DNA of 33,584 bases from Lysobacter antibioticus (GCF_000731095.1 NZ_JMTZ01000168.1:1-33584), one strand, 5' to 3'; shown: positions 1 through 10,193, numbered from the stretch's first letter. The notes: a model not told the origin generated them from the letters alone. Translations and numbers: made by a program.

Positions 1-60
1 GGAATCGGGAATCGGGAATCGGGAATCGGGAATCGGGAATCGGGAATCGGGAATCGGGAA
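1..60 (+). repeat. GGGAATC heptamer tandem repeat, about 8.5 copies
   Basis: The first 60 bases are an uninterrupted run of the 7-bp unit GGAATCG, eight perfect copies plus four bases, starting at the window edge, so the array may continue upstream. Each unit carries one GGG tract separated by AATC, so any four consecutive units satisfy the G3-N4 pattern of a G-quadruplex. Related units in the opposite orientation lie at about 170-203 and 267-280, between the array and the end of ftsH. GGGNATC-type heptamers are known as quadruplex-forming intergenic repeats enriched in Xanthomonas. The repeat is seen directly; folding is inference. Confidence 0.95.
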
Positions 61-169
61 GAGTTTTCGCGCTGCCTCTAACTTACGCAAGCGTCCTGGG
101 GCTTTCATCTCCGGTCGGAAGCAAAGATATCCAGCTGACCTGGATGTCCTTCCAGGCTCTGGCCTTTGC

Positions 170-203
170 CAATCCCTAATCCCGAATCCCAAATCCCGGC
201 CCA
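170..203 (-). repeat. Degenerate GGGATT-type heptamers, inverted relative to the array at 1-60
   Basis: The plus strand shows consecutive AATCCCT, AATCCCG, AATCCCA and AATCCCG units, which are GGGATT heptamers on the minus strand. A further short piece (AACCCGAATCCCGG) lies at 267-280, just before the ftsH stop codon. Together with the array at 1-60 this makes an inverted pair around an approximately 110-bp spacer. I see no gene in 1-283. Confidence 0.7.
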
Positions 204-236
204 AACAAAACGGCGCCCGATTTCTCGGGCGCCGTT
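203..236 (-). terminator. Intrinsic terminator of ftsH
   Basis: A 12-bp perfect stem (209-220 pairs with 225-236) with loop TTTC is followed, on the minus strand, by TTTTGTTTGG. It lies 48 bases beyond the ftsH stop codon and is correctly oriented for the rlmE-ftsH direction. Confidence 0.9.
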
Positions 237-283
237 CGCTTTTGCTTTACCGATGTCGAGTTCCGAAACCCGAATCCCGGCCT

Positions 284-2191
<1,908 letters not shown>

Positions 2192-2338
2192 GTATTTCCT
2201 AGCCTGCGGCCCTGTGGGGCCTCGTGTCCTCCGACGCCTCTTGCGCCGGCGGTACCGCTCAGATTGTCACACCACCCGCCACCGGACACCTGCCAAAAGC
2301 AGCTGGGTCGGCCGGCCGCCGGCCCGACGCCTTGGCGT

Positions 2339-2986
2339 TCAGGTCGGCGTGGCCCGCTTGCCCTGCGCCAGCGCGTACACCTCCGGGGATCGCTTGCGCG
2401 AGGCCGCCGGCTTGCGGATCGAGACCTTGGCGTAGCGACGGCGCAGTTCCCGCACGTAATCATCGAAGCCCACCCCCTGGAACAGCTTGATCAGGAAGGT
2501 GCCGTCGACCCTTAGGTGCCGGTCGGCGAAATCCATCGCCAGCTCGGAAAGGTGCATCGCCCGCGGCAGGTCCACCGCGTCCACACCGCTCATATTGGGG
2601 GCCATGTCCGACAGCACAAGGTCCACGGTCTGCCCGGCCAGGGCCTGCTCGAGCTGGGTTAAGACCTGGTCCTCGCGGAAATCGCCGAGGATGAACTCGA
2701 CCCCGGCCAGGCCGGGCATCTCCAGGATGTCCAGGGCGATGATCCGGCCCGGCTTGGCCGCGTTGAGGCGGTCCAGCTCCTGGCGGACCCATTGCGACCA
2801 CCCGCCCGGGGCGGCGCCGAGGTCCACCACGACCATGCCCGGCTTGAGCAGCCGGTCGCGCTCGACCAGCTCTTCGAGTTTGTAGGCGGCGCGCGAACGC
2901 AAGCCTTCGGCCTTGGCCTTCTTTACGAAGGGGTCCGAGAAGTGTTCCTTGAGCCAGCGTTGGCTGCTTTTGCTGCGGGTCGCCAT
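2339..2986 (-). CDS. rlmE: 23S rRNA (uridine-2'-O)-methyltransferase RlmE (FtsJ/RrmJ)
   Basis: 215-residue SAM-dependent 2'-O-methyltransferase that modifies a 23S rRNA A-loop uridine on the 50S subunit. The SAM-binding motif [12 protein letters not shown] is at 55-66, and the K-D-K-E catalytic tetrad of the family can be read as K36, D127, K167 and E202. The open frame extends far upstream, but only from ATG at 2986 does the protein match the family length (about 209 in E. coli) and its N-terminal basic region. Divergent from yhbY across 78 bp, and upstream of ftsH. A TATCAT element (minus strand, 3023-3028) could be its -10. Confidence 0.97.
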   Translation of the reverse strand: MATRSKSSQRWLKEHFSDPFVKKAKAEGLRSRAAYKLEELVERDRLLKPGMVVVDLGAAPGGWSQWVRQELDRLNAAKPGRIIALDILEMPGLAGVEFILGDFREDQVLTQLEQALAGQTVDLVLSDMAPNMSGVDAVDLPRAMHLSELAMDFADRHLRVDGTFLIKLFQGVGFDDYVRELRRRYAKVSIRKPAASRKRSPEVYALAQGKRATPT

Positions 2987-3064
2987 GTGCGGGCGGCCGT
3001 CCCGGTGGGGGTTGGGGACGCCATGATACCCTGAGCGCCCCTCCCGCTCCGTTCGTGTGACCCA

Positions 3065-3370
3065 ATGCCCACCCTGTTGACCTCCGCCCAGACCCGTTTC
3101 CTGCGCGGACAGGCCCACGACCTCAAGGCCATGCTCCAGGTCGGCGGCAAGGGCATCACCGATGCGCTGGTCGCCGAGGTCGATAACGCCCTCGAGCACC
3201 ACGAACTGATCAAGATCAAGGTCGGCGCCGAAGACCGCGACACTCGCGACGCAGCGATCGCTGAGATTGCCGAGCGTACCGACGCCGCCCTGGTCCAGCG
3301 CATCGGCCATACTGCCGTGCTGTACCGCCCGAGCAAGGAAAAGCGCCAGATCGTCCTGCCGCGGACTTGA
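3065..3370 (+). CDS. yhbY: Ribosome assembly RNA-binding protein YhbY (CRM domain)
   Basis: 101 residues forming a single CRS1/YhbY (CRM) RNA-binding domain, the normal size for the bacterial stand-alone protein that associates with pre-50S particles. Diagnostic features are the N-terminal [20 protein letters not shown] segment with its GGKG turn near residue 29, the following [16 protein letters not shown] helix-strand, and the C-terminal [14 protein letters not shown] start. Transcribed divergently from rlmE, another 50S maturation factor, an arrangement common in gammaproteobacteria. Confidence 0.96.
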   Translation: MPTLLTSAQTRFLRGQAHDLKAMLQVGGKGITDALVAEVDNALEHHELIKIKVGAEDRDTRDAAIAEIAERTDAALVQRIGHTAVLYRPSKEKRQIVLPRT

Positions 3371-3374
3371 TAAA

Positions 3375-3472
3375 GCCGGGAATGGGGAATCGGGCATAGG
3401 GAATCGGAAAGCCCCCCGCCCCAGCTCCACTCTGGCTTCAAGCCATTCCCGACTCCCGATTCCCGATCGCCC
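3375..3472. repeat. Inverted GGGAATC heptamers between yhbY and the Mth938-like gene
   Basis: Left arm (3378-3407) carries GGGAATGGGGAATCGGG and GGGAATCGG; right arm (3445-3472) carries the complement ATTCCCGACTCCCGATTCCC. The arms face each other across about 40 bp and can pair as an imperfect hairpin ending immediately before the next start codon. Same family as the array at 1-60. Confidence 0.8.
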
Positions 3473-3847
3473 ATGCAACTGACCCTGGAACGTCCCGATC
3501 ACGAGTTCTTCCTGCGCGGCGCCGACGGCCAGGTCGCCCTGGTCAACGATCGCCGCCTGGAACGCAGCTTCATCCTCGCGCCGAACCGGCTGATCGAGGA
3601 TTGGCCGGTACTGGACGTGAAGACCCTGACCATCGAAGACCTGGCGCCGGTGTTCGCCCTGGAGCCGGAATTGATCGTGCTCGGTTGCGGCGCGACCCAG
3701 GCGTTTCCGCCGCCCGCGACCCTGGCCGCCTGCCTCGGCCGCGGCGTCGGCCTGGAAACCATGACCAACCCCGCCGCCGCGCGCACCTTCAACGTGCTGG
3801 CCGGCGAAGGCCGGCGCATCGTCATGGGGTTCGTGCTCGGCGCATGA
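3473..3847 (+). CDS. Mth938-like domain-containing protein
   Basis: 124 residues, resembling the Mth938/DUF498 family, whose eukaryotic member NDUFAF3 helps assemble respiratory complex I; the bacterial role is not settled. Family-typical pieces are the central [15 protein letters not shown], the following [26 protein letters not shown] and the C-terminal VMGFVL. ATG start directly after the inverted heptamer repeat. The stop codon overlaps the start of the M15 peptidase gene (ATGA), so the two are probably co-translated. Confidence 0.85.
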   Translation: MQLTLERPDHEFFLRGADGQVALVNDRRLERSFILAPNRLIEDWPVLDVKTLTIEDLAPVFALEPELIVLGCGATQAFPPPATLAACLGRGVGLETMTNPAAARTFNVLAGEGRRIVMGFVLGA

Positions 3848-4476
3848 GCTCGGCCGGGCCGCGCTTGCGCTGGCCTGCGCTTGGCCTCGTCCTGATGCCG
3901 GCAATCCTGCTCGCCGCCTGCACCCTGCCCACGCCGGCGCAGCGCTACCAGCGCTGGCTCGGCGACGGCCACCGCGCCGCGGTCGAGGAATACCGCCGTT
4001 ATCTGCTCGCTCACGGCGCTGGCGAGTCCGTACCGATGATGCAGTTGCTGCGCAGCGGCCGCCGCTGGCGCCTCTGCGGTGCGCCCGAGTTCGCGTTGCC
4101 GCCGAAACCGGCCTGGCCCGACACGGTGCGCAGCCTGCGCCTGATCGCCGAGCTGCGCCGCGCCGGGCTGCTCGACGGCGCCGAGATCACGTCCGGATAC
4201 CGCGACAAAGCCCTCAATCGCTGCGAAGGCGGCAGCTCGCGCAGCCGGCACATGAGCGGCGGCGCCTACGATTTCGATCTCGCCACCGACGCCCCGACAC
4301 GCGAGCTGTGCGCGTTCTGGCGCCGGCTCGGACCGGCGAGCGGCTTCGGCCTCGGGTTTTACGACGCTCGCCATCTGCACATCGACACCACCGGGTTCCG
4401 CACCTGGGGGCACGACTACACCTACCGGACATCGCAGTGCGTGCCCGGCACTCGCCTGAAACATCACGCAAACTGA
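3844..4476 (+). CDS. M15-family lipoprotein peptidase (D-Ala-D-Ala carboxypeptidase type)
   Basis: 210 residues. Signal peptide with lipobox LAAC (C26 would be lipidated), so envelope-anchored. The zinc-peptidase signature of family M15 is present: H136 and D143 in [12 protein letters not shown], and the second histidine motif HLHID (H177/H179). These proteins cleave peptidoglycan peptide stems, usually at D-Ala or L-Ala-D-Glu bonds; the exact substrate cannot be read from sequence. Start chosen at the ATG overlapping the previous stop because it gives an intact lipoprotein signal; the open frame reaches further upstream without one. Nothing is seen in the 179 bp downstream. Confidence 0.85.
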   Translation: MSSAGPRLRWPALGLVLMPAILLAACTLPTPAQRYQRWLGDGHRAAVEEYRRYLLAHGAGESVPMMQLLRSGRRWRLCGAPEFALPPKPAWPDTVRSLRLIAELRRAGLLDGAEITSGYRDKALNRCEGGSSRSRHMSGGAYDFDLATDAPTRELCAFWRRLGPASGFGLGFYDARHLHIDTTGFRTWGHDYTYRTSQCVPGTRLKHHAN

Positions 4477-4655
4477 CCCGCAGCGCCATAAAGAGCGACG
4501 TCGCTCCGCACGCCGCCTTCGCGGCTGTCGAACCACCGCGTCGAAATCGGCATCGATCCGGCCACCGACTCCGATATCGATGCTGTCCCGTCGTCGCGGC
4601 CGAGCTTCGCCGCCCCTCGGCTTGTCATCACTCGATCGAGCGCCGCCGATCGCGG

Positions 4656-5867
4656 TCAATCCGGTTCCAGGCGCAACGAGTAGCTGTACGAGTCGGTCTG
4701 CAGATGCAGAAGGGTCTTGCTCGCCGGGACGTAGACGATGCGCACCGCATCTTCCGGCAGCAGCGCATGGAACAAGCGGCTTTCCACCAGGAACACGATC
4801 GTCCGCGGCGGCGGCTCGTCGACCGTCACCGTGATGAAGCAATAAGGGCTGCCGCCGCCCTCGGAACTCTCGGTACGCATGTGGCTGATGCGGCCGCAGA
4901 CGCTGACCTTGACCCCCATGTCCAGGTCGGACTGCAACTTGTCGTCTTCGTTCGTCACGACGAAAGCCACCACGGCCGCCGCCAGGAGAACCGCAACCAC
5001 CATGGCCGCGGTCGCTCCTGCGCCGATGCCGTTCAAGCTGGCCAAAATGCATACCACCGCTAAAACCAGGCCCAGGATGCAGAGGAACGCGACGATTCCG
5101 CAACCGCTCACTCGCCTCGCAGCCAATCTGTCCCGGTCGTGTCCGTTGAGGGGCCCGGTTACGCGCGGCTTCGCCGCTTGCGGCGCGTCATCGCTGCTCG
5201 CCGTCGCTTCCGGGCGAAGCTGACCAAGATCGTCCTGACGGTCGAGATCCGCTCGCGTGGACGGCGCGGTCCGTCGCAGTTTTCGCGCGGCGTCGCGCTG
5301 AGCCCTGCGCAGTTGCAGACGCGCGTCGGCCGAATCGTCGTGCTCCGGTGCGGCCTGCGAAGCCGTACTCTGCGCACCCAACTCGTACTCGCATCCCAGC
5401 GCGACGACGCTGATGACGGTCTTGCTGACCGGCACATAGGCGATGCGGACTTGCTCGCCGTATTCGACCTCGAAGAACACGCGGTCCGGCGGGGTAAATT
5501 CGAGCGTGCACGGCGGGGTTTCCTCGGTCCGCAGTTGGATGCGGCAGCGAGATTGCTCATCATCATGAGTAACTTTCACCACCGTCGCCACGGCGAGCCG
5601 CTTGATACCGCCGTCCATGTCGGCCTGAAGATTCGCGTTGGCGCCGGAACGGCCCAGCACCGTCATCGCCGCCATTGCGAGGCCGACGAGCAATTCCACC
5701 GCGGTCCAGAAAGCGCCGTAACGTTCCCACGTTATCAACACCACCACGAGCGTCACCACGACGATCAATATCGCAGCCGGCACGCCGTCGGACTTGAGCG
5801 CATCCAGGCGAGCGATCTCGTCCAGGCTCAGCGGCCGGGTGTTGTCTTCGTCGGGCGGTGTCGACAT
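4656..5867 (-). CDS. Internally duplicated four-helix membrane protein, function unknown
   Basis: 403 residues, no family recognised with confidence. Two similar halves are visible. Half 1 (about 15-163) has membrane segments near 30-47 and 54-72, LQADMDGGIK at 80 and VRIAYVPVSKT ending at 150. Half 2 (about 243-400) has segments near 255-276 and 283-305, LQSDLDMGVK at 311 and VRIVYVPASKT ending at 385. The offset between matching motifs is 231-235 residues. The linker (164-242) is charged and Ala/Arg-rich. Each half looks like two membrane helices plus a beta-rich soluble domain, loosely like DUF3592-type proteins. ATG start; isolated gene. Confidence 0.75.
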   Translation of the reverse strand: MSTPPDEDNTRPLSLDEIARLDALKSDGVPAAILIVVVTLVVVLITWERYGAFWTAVELLVGLAMAAMTVLGRSGANANLQADMDGGIKRLAVATVVKVTHDDEQSRCRIQLRTEETPPCTLEFTPPDRVFFEVEYGEQVRIAYVPVSKTVISVVALGCEYELGAQSTASQAAPEHDDSADARLQLRRAQRDAARKLRRTAPSTRADLDRQDDLGQLRPEATASSDDAPQAAKPRVTGPLNGHDRDRLAARRVSGCGIVAFLCILGLVLAVVCILASLNGIGAGATAAMVVAVLLAAAVVAFVVTNEDDKLQSDLDMGVKVSVCGRISHMRTESSEGGGSPYCFITVTVDEPPPRTIVFLVESRLFHALLPEDAVRIVYVPASKTLLHLQTDSYSYSLRLEPD

Positions 5868-6004
5868 GCTGATCCTTCAGACTGTTTTTCGCGGCTTATT
5901 CTGCATCGATCCGGCCCACGCTCGCGCGCGGGTGCTTCTGCGGTCGAATCCCGGGGCACGGCGCATCGGCAAACGGCAGGCGCGGTGGCGATGCGTGGCC
6001 GCGC

Positions 6005-6298
6005 CTAAGGCGGCGCCAGGCCCAACTGCGACAGTTTCCGCGCCATGCCTTCGGGCGTATTGAGCGTGTGCAGGCAGCCCCCGTCGGCCCGGCGATAGGA
6101 AATCAGGCCGCCATCGATCAGCCGCGCGACGAGAATCGCGTCGCGCGCCCGGATGCTGCGGTGTTCGGACACGGGAATATCGGAACCGAGCAGGTCCGCG
6201 GGCATCAGCGCGGGATCGGCATCCTTGAGCACGAACCGGCCCGGACAGTCGACGATGTCGATCCATGGCCAGGCCGCTTTCAAGGTCGCGAAATCCAT
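6005..6298 (-). CDS. Conserved hypothetical protein, 97 residues
   Basis: Small soluble protein of unrecognised family. It has no signal peptide or membrane segment. It begins MDFATLKAAWPWIDI, has a basic ARDAILVARLIDGGLISYRR segment near 52-70 and ends with a Leu-rich stretch. It lies 43 bp downstream of nlpD on the same strand and may be co-transcribed with it. No convincing Shine-Dalgarno precedes the ATG. Codon usage resembles the neighbours, which supports a real gene. No terminator was found in the 137 bp that follow. Confidence 0.65.
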   Translation of the reverse strand: MDFATLKAAWPWIDIVDCPGRFVLKDADPALMPADLLGSDIPVSEHRSIRARDAILVARLIDGGLISYRRADGGCLHTLNTPEGMARKLSQLGLAPP

Positions 6299-6341
6299 GG
6301 GCTGACTCGGCGCCCCGCCGCGACGGCGGGTGCGCGGCCGA

Positions 6342-7139
6342 TTACTTCGCCGGCAGGTACAACAACGGATCGACCGGCTTGGCGTTGTAGCGCACCTCGA
6401 AGTGCAGCATGTCGCGCGCGGCGCCGCTGCGCCCCATCTCGGCGATCTGTTCGCCGGACTTGACCACCTGGCCCTCGTTGACCAGGCGCTTGCGGTTGTG
6501 GCCGTAGGCCGACAGCCACTGTTCGTTGTGCTTGACGATGATCAGCTCGCCGTAGCCGACCAGGCCGGTGCCCGAATAGACCACCACGCCGTCGGCAGCC
6601 GCGCGGACCGCGGCGCCGCTGGAGCCGGCGATGTCGACGCCCTGCTTGGTCGGCTCGTTGGCGACGTAGCGGCTCAGCAAGGGGCCGTCGGCCGGCCAAC
6701 GCCAGCGGATACCGCTGTTGATCGGTGCGGCGACCGGCGCCGCCGGCACGGGGCGCGGCGCGCTGGTGCCCGCGCTCGACGGTGCCCCTGGCGATGGGCG
6801 AGTCCCGCCGCCGCTGGACGGGTACAGGCGCAGACGCTGGCCCGGGTAAAGGGTGTAAGGCGGCGAGAGGCCGTTCCAGGCGGCGAGGTCGGCGACCTGG
6901 ATGCCGTTGTTGGTGGCGATGCGGTACAAGCCTTCGCCGCGCTGCACGACGATGGTCGCGCCGGGCTTCGGCCTGGATGGACGCGGCGGCGCCGGACGCG
7001 AGGAGGGGCGCGACGGGCCGCGGCTGGAATGACCGCGCGAGGGTTCGCGGACCACCGTGCTCGAACAGCCGATCAGGGCAAGCGCGGCCAGAACGCAGGC
7101 GGCCATCGCCAGGGTCGGGGTCCGGGTCGTCTTGATCAT
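6342..7139 (-). CDS. nlpD: NlpD-type LysM/M23 lipoprotein (amidase activator)
   Basis: 265 residues from ATG at 7139, or 267 from the ATG at 7145. An AAGAGG sits immediately against the first ATG but 6 nt before the second, so the second is preferred. Lipobox LIGC, a Ser/Pro/Arg-rich linker, one LysM domain (about 62-107) and a C-terminal M23 (LytM) domain. The M23 metal ligands are degenerate: the H of HxGxD is K (KQGVD) and the HxH motif reads MLHFE, as in E. coli NlpD. That form does not hydrolyse peptidoglycan but activates an N-acetylmuramyl-L-alanine amidase during septum splitting. Gene order surE-pcm-yqaA-nlpD supports the name. Confidence 0.93.
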   Translation of the reverse strand: MIKTTRTPTLAMAACVLAALALIGCSSTVVREPSRGHSSRGPSRPSSRPAPPRPSRPKPGATIVVQRGEGLYRIATNNGIQVADLAAWNGLSPPYTLYPGQRLRLYPSSGGGTRPSPGAPSSAGTSAPRPVPAAPVAAPINSGIRWRWPADGPLLSRYVANEPTKQGVDIAGSSGAAVRAAADGVVVYSGTGLVGYGELIIVKHNEQWLSAYGHNRKRLVNEGQVVKSGEQIAEMGRSGAARDMLHFEVRYNAKPVDPLLYLPAK

Positions 7140-7199
7140 GCGCATCCTCTTGCAGCGTCCATGTACCGGTGTTTCGTCATTGCGGGGTCCGCAGCGGCC

Positions 7200-7814
7200 T
7201 CAGCCCTGCTGCGAGCGCCATATCAGCCAGACTACGGCGACCGCGATGATGGCCGTGGCAATCCAGCCGATCGGCTCGATGTAGCGTCGCAGCGTCGCCT
7301 CGGCGCGTTCGCCGCCGATGCGGATCGCCAGCGCCAGCAGGAACACGCGCTTGCCGCGGCCGATCAACATGCTCAGCACGTATTGCAGCATAGGCACGCC
7401 GACGATACCCGACGCCCAGGTGAACACCTTCATCGGGATCGGCATGAAACCGCCGAGGACCAGGAAGGTGAACACCGCCCACGGCGATTCGGCCATCTTG
7501 GCCTGGACCGTGGCGATGCCGGACTCGATGCCGGCGAGCATGCCCATCGCCGCGAACACCGGCTTGAGCGCCTCGAAGGCGTAATGGCCCAGCGCATAGC
7601 CGACCAAGGCGCCGGCCATCGAGCCGATCAGGCTCAAGGTGGCGAACCAGAACGCGCGCCGCGGCGCGCCGACGCACATCGGCGCCAGCATCACCTCGGG
7701 CATGATCGGGAAAATGATGGCTTCCACGAAGCTCAAGCCGGTGAGATAGGCCGGCGCGTGGCGATGCCGGGCCCAGGTCAACGCGCGCTCGTAGAGCGGT
7801 CCGAAGATCTTCAA
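7200..7814 (-). CDS. YqaA-type inner-membrane protein (VTT/DedA superfamily)
   Basis: 204 residues with several hydrophobic segments (about 24-45, 56-80, 112-135 and 180-199) and the family-like LTGLSFVEAIIFPIMPEVMLAP near 24-45, matching the small DedA-related YqaA family. Some DedA/VTT proteins transport or flip lipids; no activity can be assigned here. The start codon is TTG at 7814, supported by an AGGGG 7 nt upstream and a good N-terminal match; no in-frame ATG fits. It follows pcm by 25 bp and precedes nlpD by about 60 bp, so it is part of the surE-pcm-nlpD unit. Confidence 0.88.
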   Translation of the reverse strand: MKIFGPLYERALTWARHRHAPAYLTGLSFVEAIIFPIMPEVMLAPMCVGAPRRAFWFATLSLIGSMAGALVGYALGHYAFEALKPVFAAMGMLAGIESGIATVQAKMAESPWAVFTFLVLGGFMPIPMKVFTWASGIVGVPMLQYVLSMLIGRGKRVFLLALAIRIGGERAEATLRRYIEPIGWIATAIIAVAVVWLIWRSQQG

Positions 7815-7839
7815 AAGCGAACCCCTGTCGGGTGAGGTG

Positions 7840-8520
7840 TCAGTCGATCATGCCCGACAGCAATGGCACGAAGACCACCGGCGCGAGCGTATGTTGGCTG
7901 ATGTTGCCGTCGGCGTCCTTGCGCAGCTTCAACAGCGACTGCGACGAGGACGCGCCGACCGGCGCGATCAGGGTGCCGCCGACGGCGAGCTGGTCGGTCA
8001 AGGCATCGACCAGCGCAGGCGCGGCCGCGGTGACGATGATCGCGTCGAAGGGACCGTTTTCGGGCCAACCGATGCGGCCGTCGTCGTGCTTGCTGCGCAC
8101 GTTGAGACCGAGTTGGCGGAATCGCTTGCGCGCGGTGCGCAGCAACTCGCCGATGCGTTCGACGGTATGCACTTCCAGGCCGAGCGCGGCGAGGATCGCG
8201 GCCTGGTAGCCCGAGCCGGTGCCGATCTCCAGCACTTTGCCGGGTATGCCGTCTTCGAGCAGGGCCTCGGTCATCTTGGCCACCACCCAGGGTTGGGAAA
8301 TGGTCTGGCCGTGGCCGATCGGCAAGGCGGTGTCTTCGTAGGCGCGCATCGCCAACGCTTCGTCGACGAACAGGTGGCGCGGCACGGTGCGGATCGCGTT
8401 GAGCACGCGCTCGTCGCGGATGCCGGCCTCGCGCAGGCGCTCGACCAGGCGGTCGCGCACGCGCTGCGAGGTCAGGCCGCTGCCGATCGCTTCGGGCTGC
8501 AGGCGCATGCGCTGGATCAT
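7840..8520 (-). CDS. pcm: Protein-L-isoaspartate O-methyltransferase
   Basis: 226-residue SAM-dependent methyltransferase that methylates L-isoaspartyl residues in aged proteins and starts their repair. The SAM site [10 protein letters not shown] is at 96-105 and the active-site segment GHGQTISQP is near 69-77 (S75). The N terminus has about 15 extra residues compared with E. coli Pcm (208), usual for this family of bacteria. The ATG overlaps the surE stop codon (ATGA), indicating translational coupling; surE-pcm pairing is widely conserved. Confidence 0.97.
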   Translation of the reverse strand: MIQRMRLQPEAIGSGLTSQRVRDRLVERLREAGIRDERVLNAIRTVPRHLFVDEALAMRAYEDTALPIGHGQTISQPWVVAKMTEALLEDGIPGKVLEIGTGSGYQAAILAALGLEVHTVERIGELLRTARKRFRQLGLNVRSKHDDGRIGWPENGPFDAIIVTAAAPALVDALTDQLAVGGTLIAPVGASSSQSLLKLRKDADGNISQHTLAPVVFVPLLSGMID

Positions 8521-9320
8521 GCGGTCGACTCCGGCGCCCGTGGCTCCGGCTGCGCGAGCGCGGCGGCCAGGCCGCCGACCCAACTGGCGACCTGTTCGAG
8601 CGCCTGATAGCGGGTCAGGTCGACGTGAATCGGGGTGATCGAGATATTGCCGGTGCGCACGGCCTGGAAGTCGGTGCCGGGGCCTGCGTCTTGCTCGGCG
8701 CCGGCCGCGCCGATCCACCACCACTGGCGGCCGCGCGGGTCTTGTTGCGGGGTGCAGGCTTCGGCGCGGTGGCGGTTGCCCAGGCGGGTGACTTCGAAAC
8801 CGGCGATCTCGCCCCAGGGCAGATCGGGCACGTTGACGTTGAGGATGGTGTCGGCCGGCAGCGGATCGGTGCGCAGGCGGGCGATGATCTCCACCGCCGC
8901 GCGCGCCGCGGTTTCGTAGTGATGGCCGACGTGGTCGGCGGTCGCCAGCGACATGGCCACGGCCGGCAGGCCGAGGAAACGGCCTTCCATCGCCGCGGCG
9001 ACGGTGCCCGAATAGATCACGTCGTCGCCGAGGTTGGCGGTATTGTTGATGCCGGACACGACGATGTCGGGCTCGGCTTCGAGCATGCCGGTGATCGCCA
9101 CGTGCACGCAGTCGGTCGGGGTGCCGGACACGCGCCAGGTCGACTCGTCGAGCTTGTGCACGCGGATCGGCATGTCCAGCGTCAGCGAATTGCTGGCGCC
9201 GGAGCGGTCGCGATCGGGAGCAACCACCAGCACCTCGTGACCGGCCTCGCGCAGCCCCTGAGCGAGAATGCGAATGCCGGGTGCGTCGACGCCGTCGTCG
9301 TTGCTGACCAATACGCGCAT
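8517..9320 (-). CDS. surE: 5'/3'-nucleotidase SurE
   Basis: 267-residue metal-dependent survival protein SurE, a nucleoside monophosphate phosphatase linked to stationary-phase stress. The metal site is read from NDD near the N terminus (D8, D9), S40 in DRSGASNSL, and N92 in VSGIN. The [16 protein letters not shown] block is typical. The open frame continues upstream, but ATG at 9320 places [10 protein letters not shown] at the N terminus as in all family members. A GGTATCAT element about 25 bp upstream (minus strand, 9345-9350) may be its -10. First gene of the surE-pcm-yqaA-nlpD unit; divergent from the LuxR gene. Confidence 0.97.
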   Translation of the reverse strand: MRVLVSNDDGVDAPGIRILAQGLREAGHEVLVVAPDRDRSGASNSLTLDMPIRVHKLDESTWRVSGTPTDCVHVAITGMLEAEPDIVVSGINNTANLGDDVIYSGTVAAAMEGRFLGLPAVAMSLATADHVGHHYETAARAAVEIIARLRTDPLPADTILNVNVPDLPWGEIAGFEVTRLGNRHRAEACTPQQDPRGRQWWWIGAAGAEQDAGPGTDFQAVRTGNISITPIHVDLTRYQALEQVASWVGGLAAALAQPEPRAPESTA

Positions 9321-9425
9321 GAGGATTCCGCAATCAAAGGCAGGATGATACCCGATCTGGCCGGGGGGTTCGGACAGGCGCCTGGCGTTAAGATGGGCTC
9401 CGTACCGACTGAATGCAGGTAAGGC

Positions 9426-10193
9426 ATGCAGTATTGGGAGCATATCGATCGCGTGTTTCGGGCCCAGTCGCTCGACGAAGTGAAGTCCGCCACGTCCGCC
9501 TATACCAGGGCGCTCGGGTTTCAGCATCATGGCTATGCGATGAAACTGCAGGAGCCGGCGCTGCAGCCCGGCCACGGCGGCGGGCCGTCCAAGGATTTCT
9601 TCTACTTCGAGGATTTCGCCAGCGACTGGTCCAAGACCTATCCCGGCCTCGCCTCGGCCCAGGCCGAACGCTCCGACCCGCGCATCATCCAGGCCCGCGA
9701 GGGCCTGCCGGCGGCGTCATGGAACTGTCGCGGCCAGACCAGCTACGAGCTCGGCCAACGCGTCTACCTGATGCAGCGCACGCGACGCACGCTCGAGATC
9801 GCCGGCGAACACGGCCTGCGCGGCGGCATCACCGTGCCGAGCTGGTCGCAGGGCGTGCGCTGGTCGTTCATGACCTTCACCCACACCGCGATCGTCGACC
9901 CGCGCGAGATGGTCCCGACGGTCGCCTCGGCGGTGTATTTCGTCAATTGCATGCAGGCCACCCTCGACCGCCTGATGCGCCAGCGCCAACCGCTGCCGAC
10001 GCTCAGCGAACGCGAGCGCGAAGTGCTGCGCTGGTCGGCGGTCGGCAAGACCTCGTGGGAGATCTCGGTGATCCTGCGGATCAGCGAGCGCACGGTGAAC
10101 TTCCACCTGCAGCAGGTCTCGCGCAAGCTCGGCGTCAAGGGCCGGCGCGCCGCCTGCGCGCGTGCGGTGGCGCTGGGGCTGATCTTCCTATAA
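9426..10193 (+). CDS. LuxR-type transcriptional regulator with autoinducer-binding domain
   Basis: 255 residues: N-terminal autoinducer-binding domain (about 15-180) and C-terminal GerE/LuxR helix-turn-helix (about 192-250, [22 protein letters not shown] followed by [17 protein letters not shown]). All six residues conserved in acyl-homoserine-lactone receptors (TraR W57, Y61, D70, P71, W85, G113) have counterparts: W68, Y72, D84, P85, W99 and G134. This suggests binding of a genuine AHL rather than a plant-type signal. No luxI synthase is present in the window, so it is a candidate LuxR solo. It is divergent from surE, and a lux-box-like dyad follows the gene at 10296-10315. ATG start with AGGTAAGG upstream. 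Confidence 0.93.
   Translation: MQYWEHIDRVFRAQSLDEVKSATSAYTRALGFQHHGYAMKLQEPALQPGHGGGPSKDFFYFEDFASDWSKTYPGLASAQAERSDPRIIQAREGLPAASWNCRGQTSYELGQRVYLMQRTRRTLEIAGEHGLRGGITVPSWSQGVRWSFMTFTHTAIVDPREMVPTVASAVYFVNCMQATLDRLMRQRQPLPTLSEREREVLRWSAVGKTSWEISVILRISERTVNFHLQQVSRKLGVKGRRAACARAVALGLIFL

Noticed and set aside
9374-9383. 10-bp palindrome CAGGCGCCTG upstream of the luxR gene as a second lux box
   Set aside because: It lacks the ACCTG/CAGGT arms with a 10-base centre and is the kind of palindrome that GC-rich DNA produces often.
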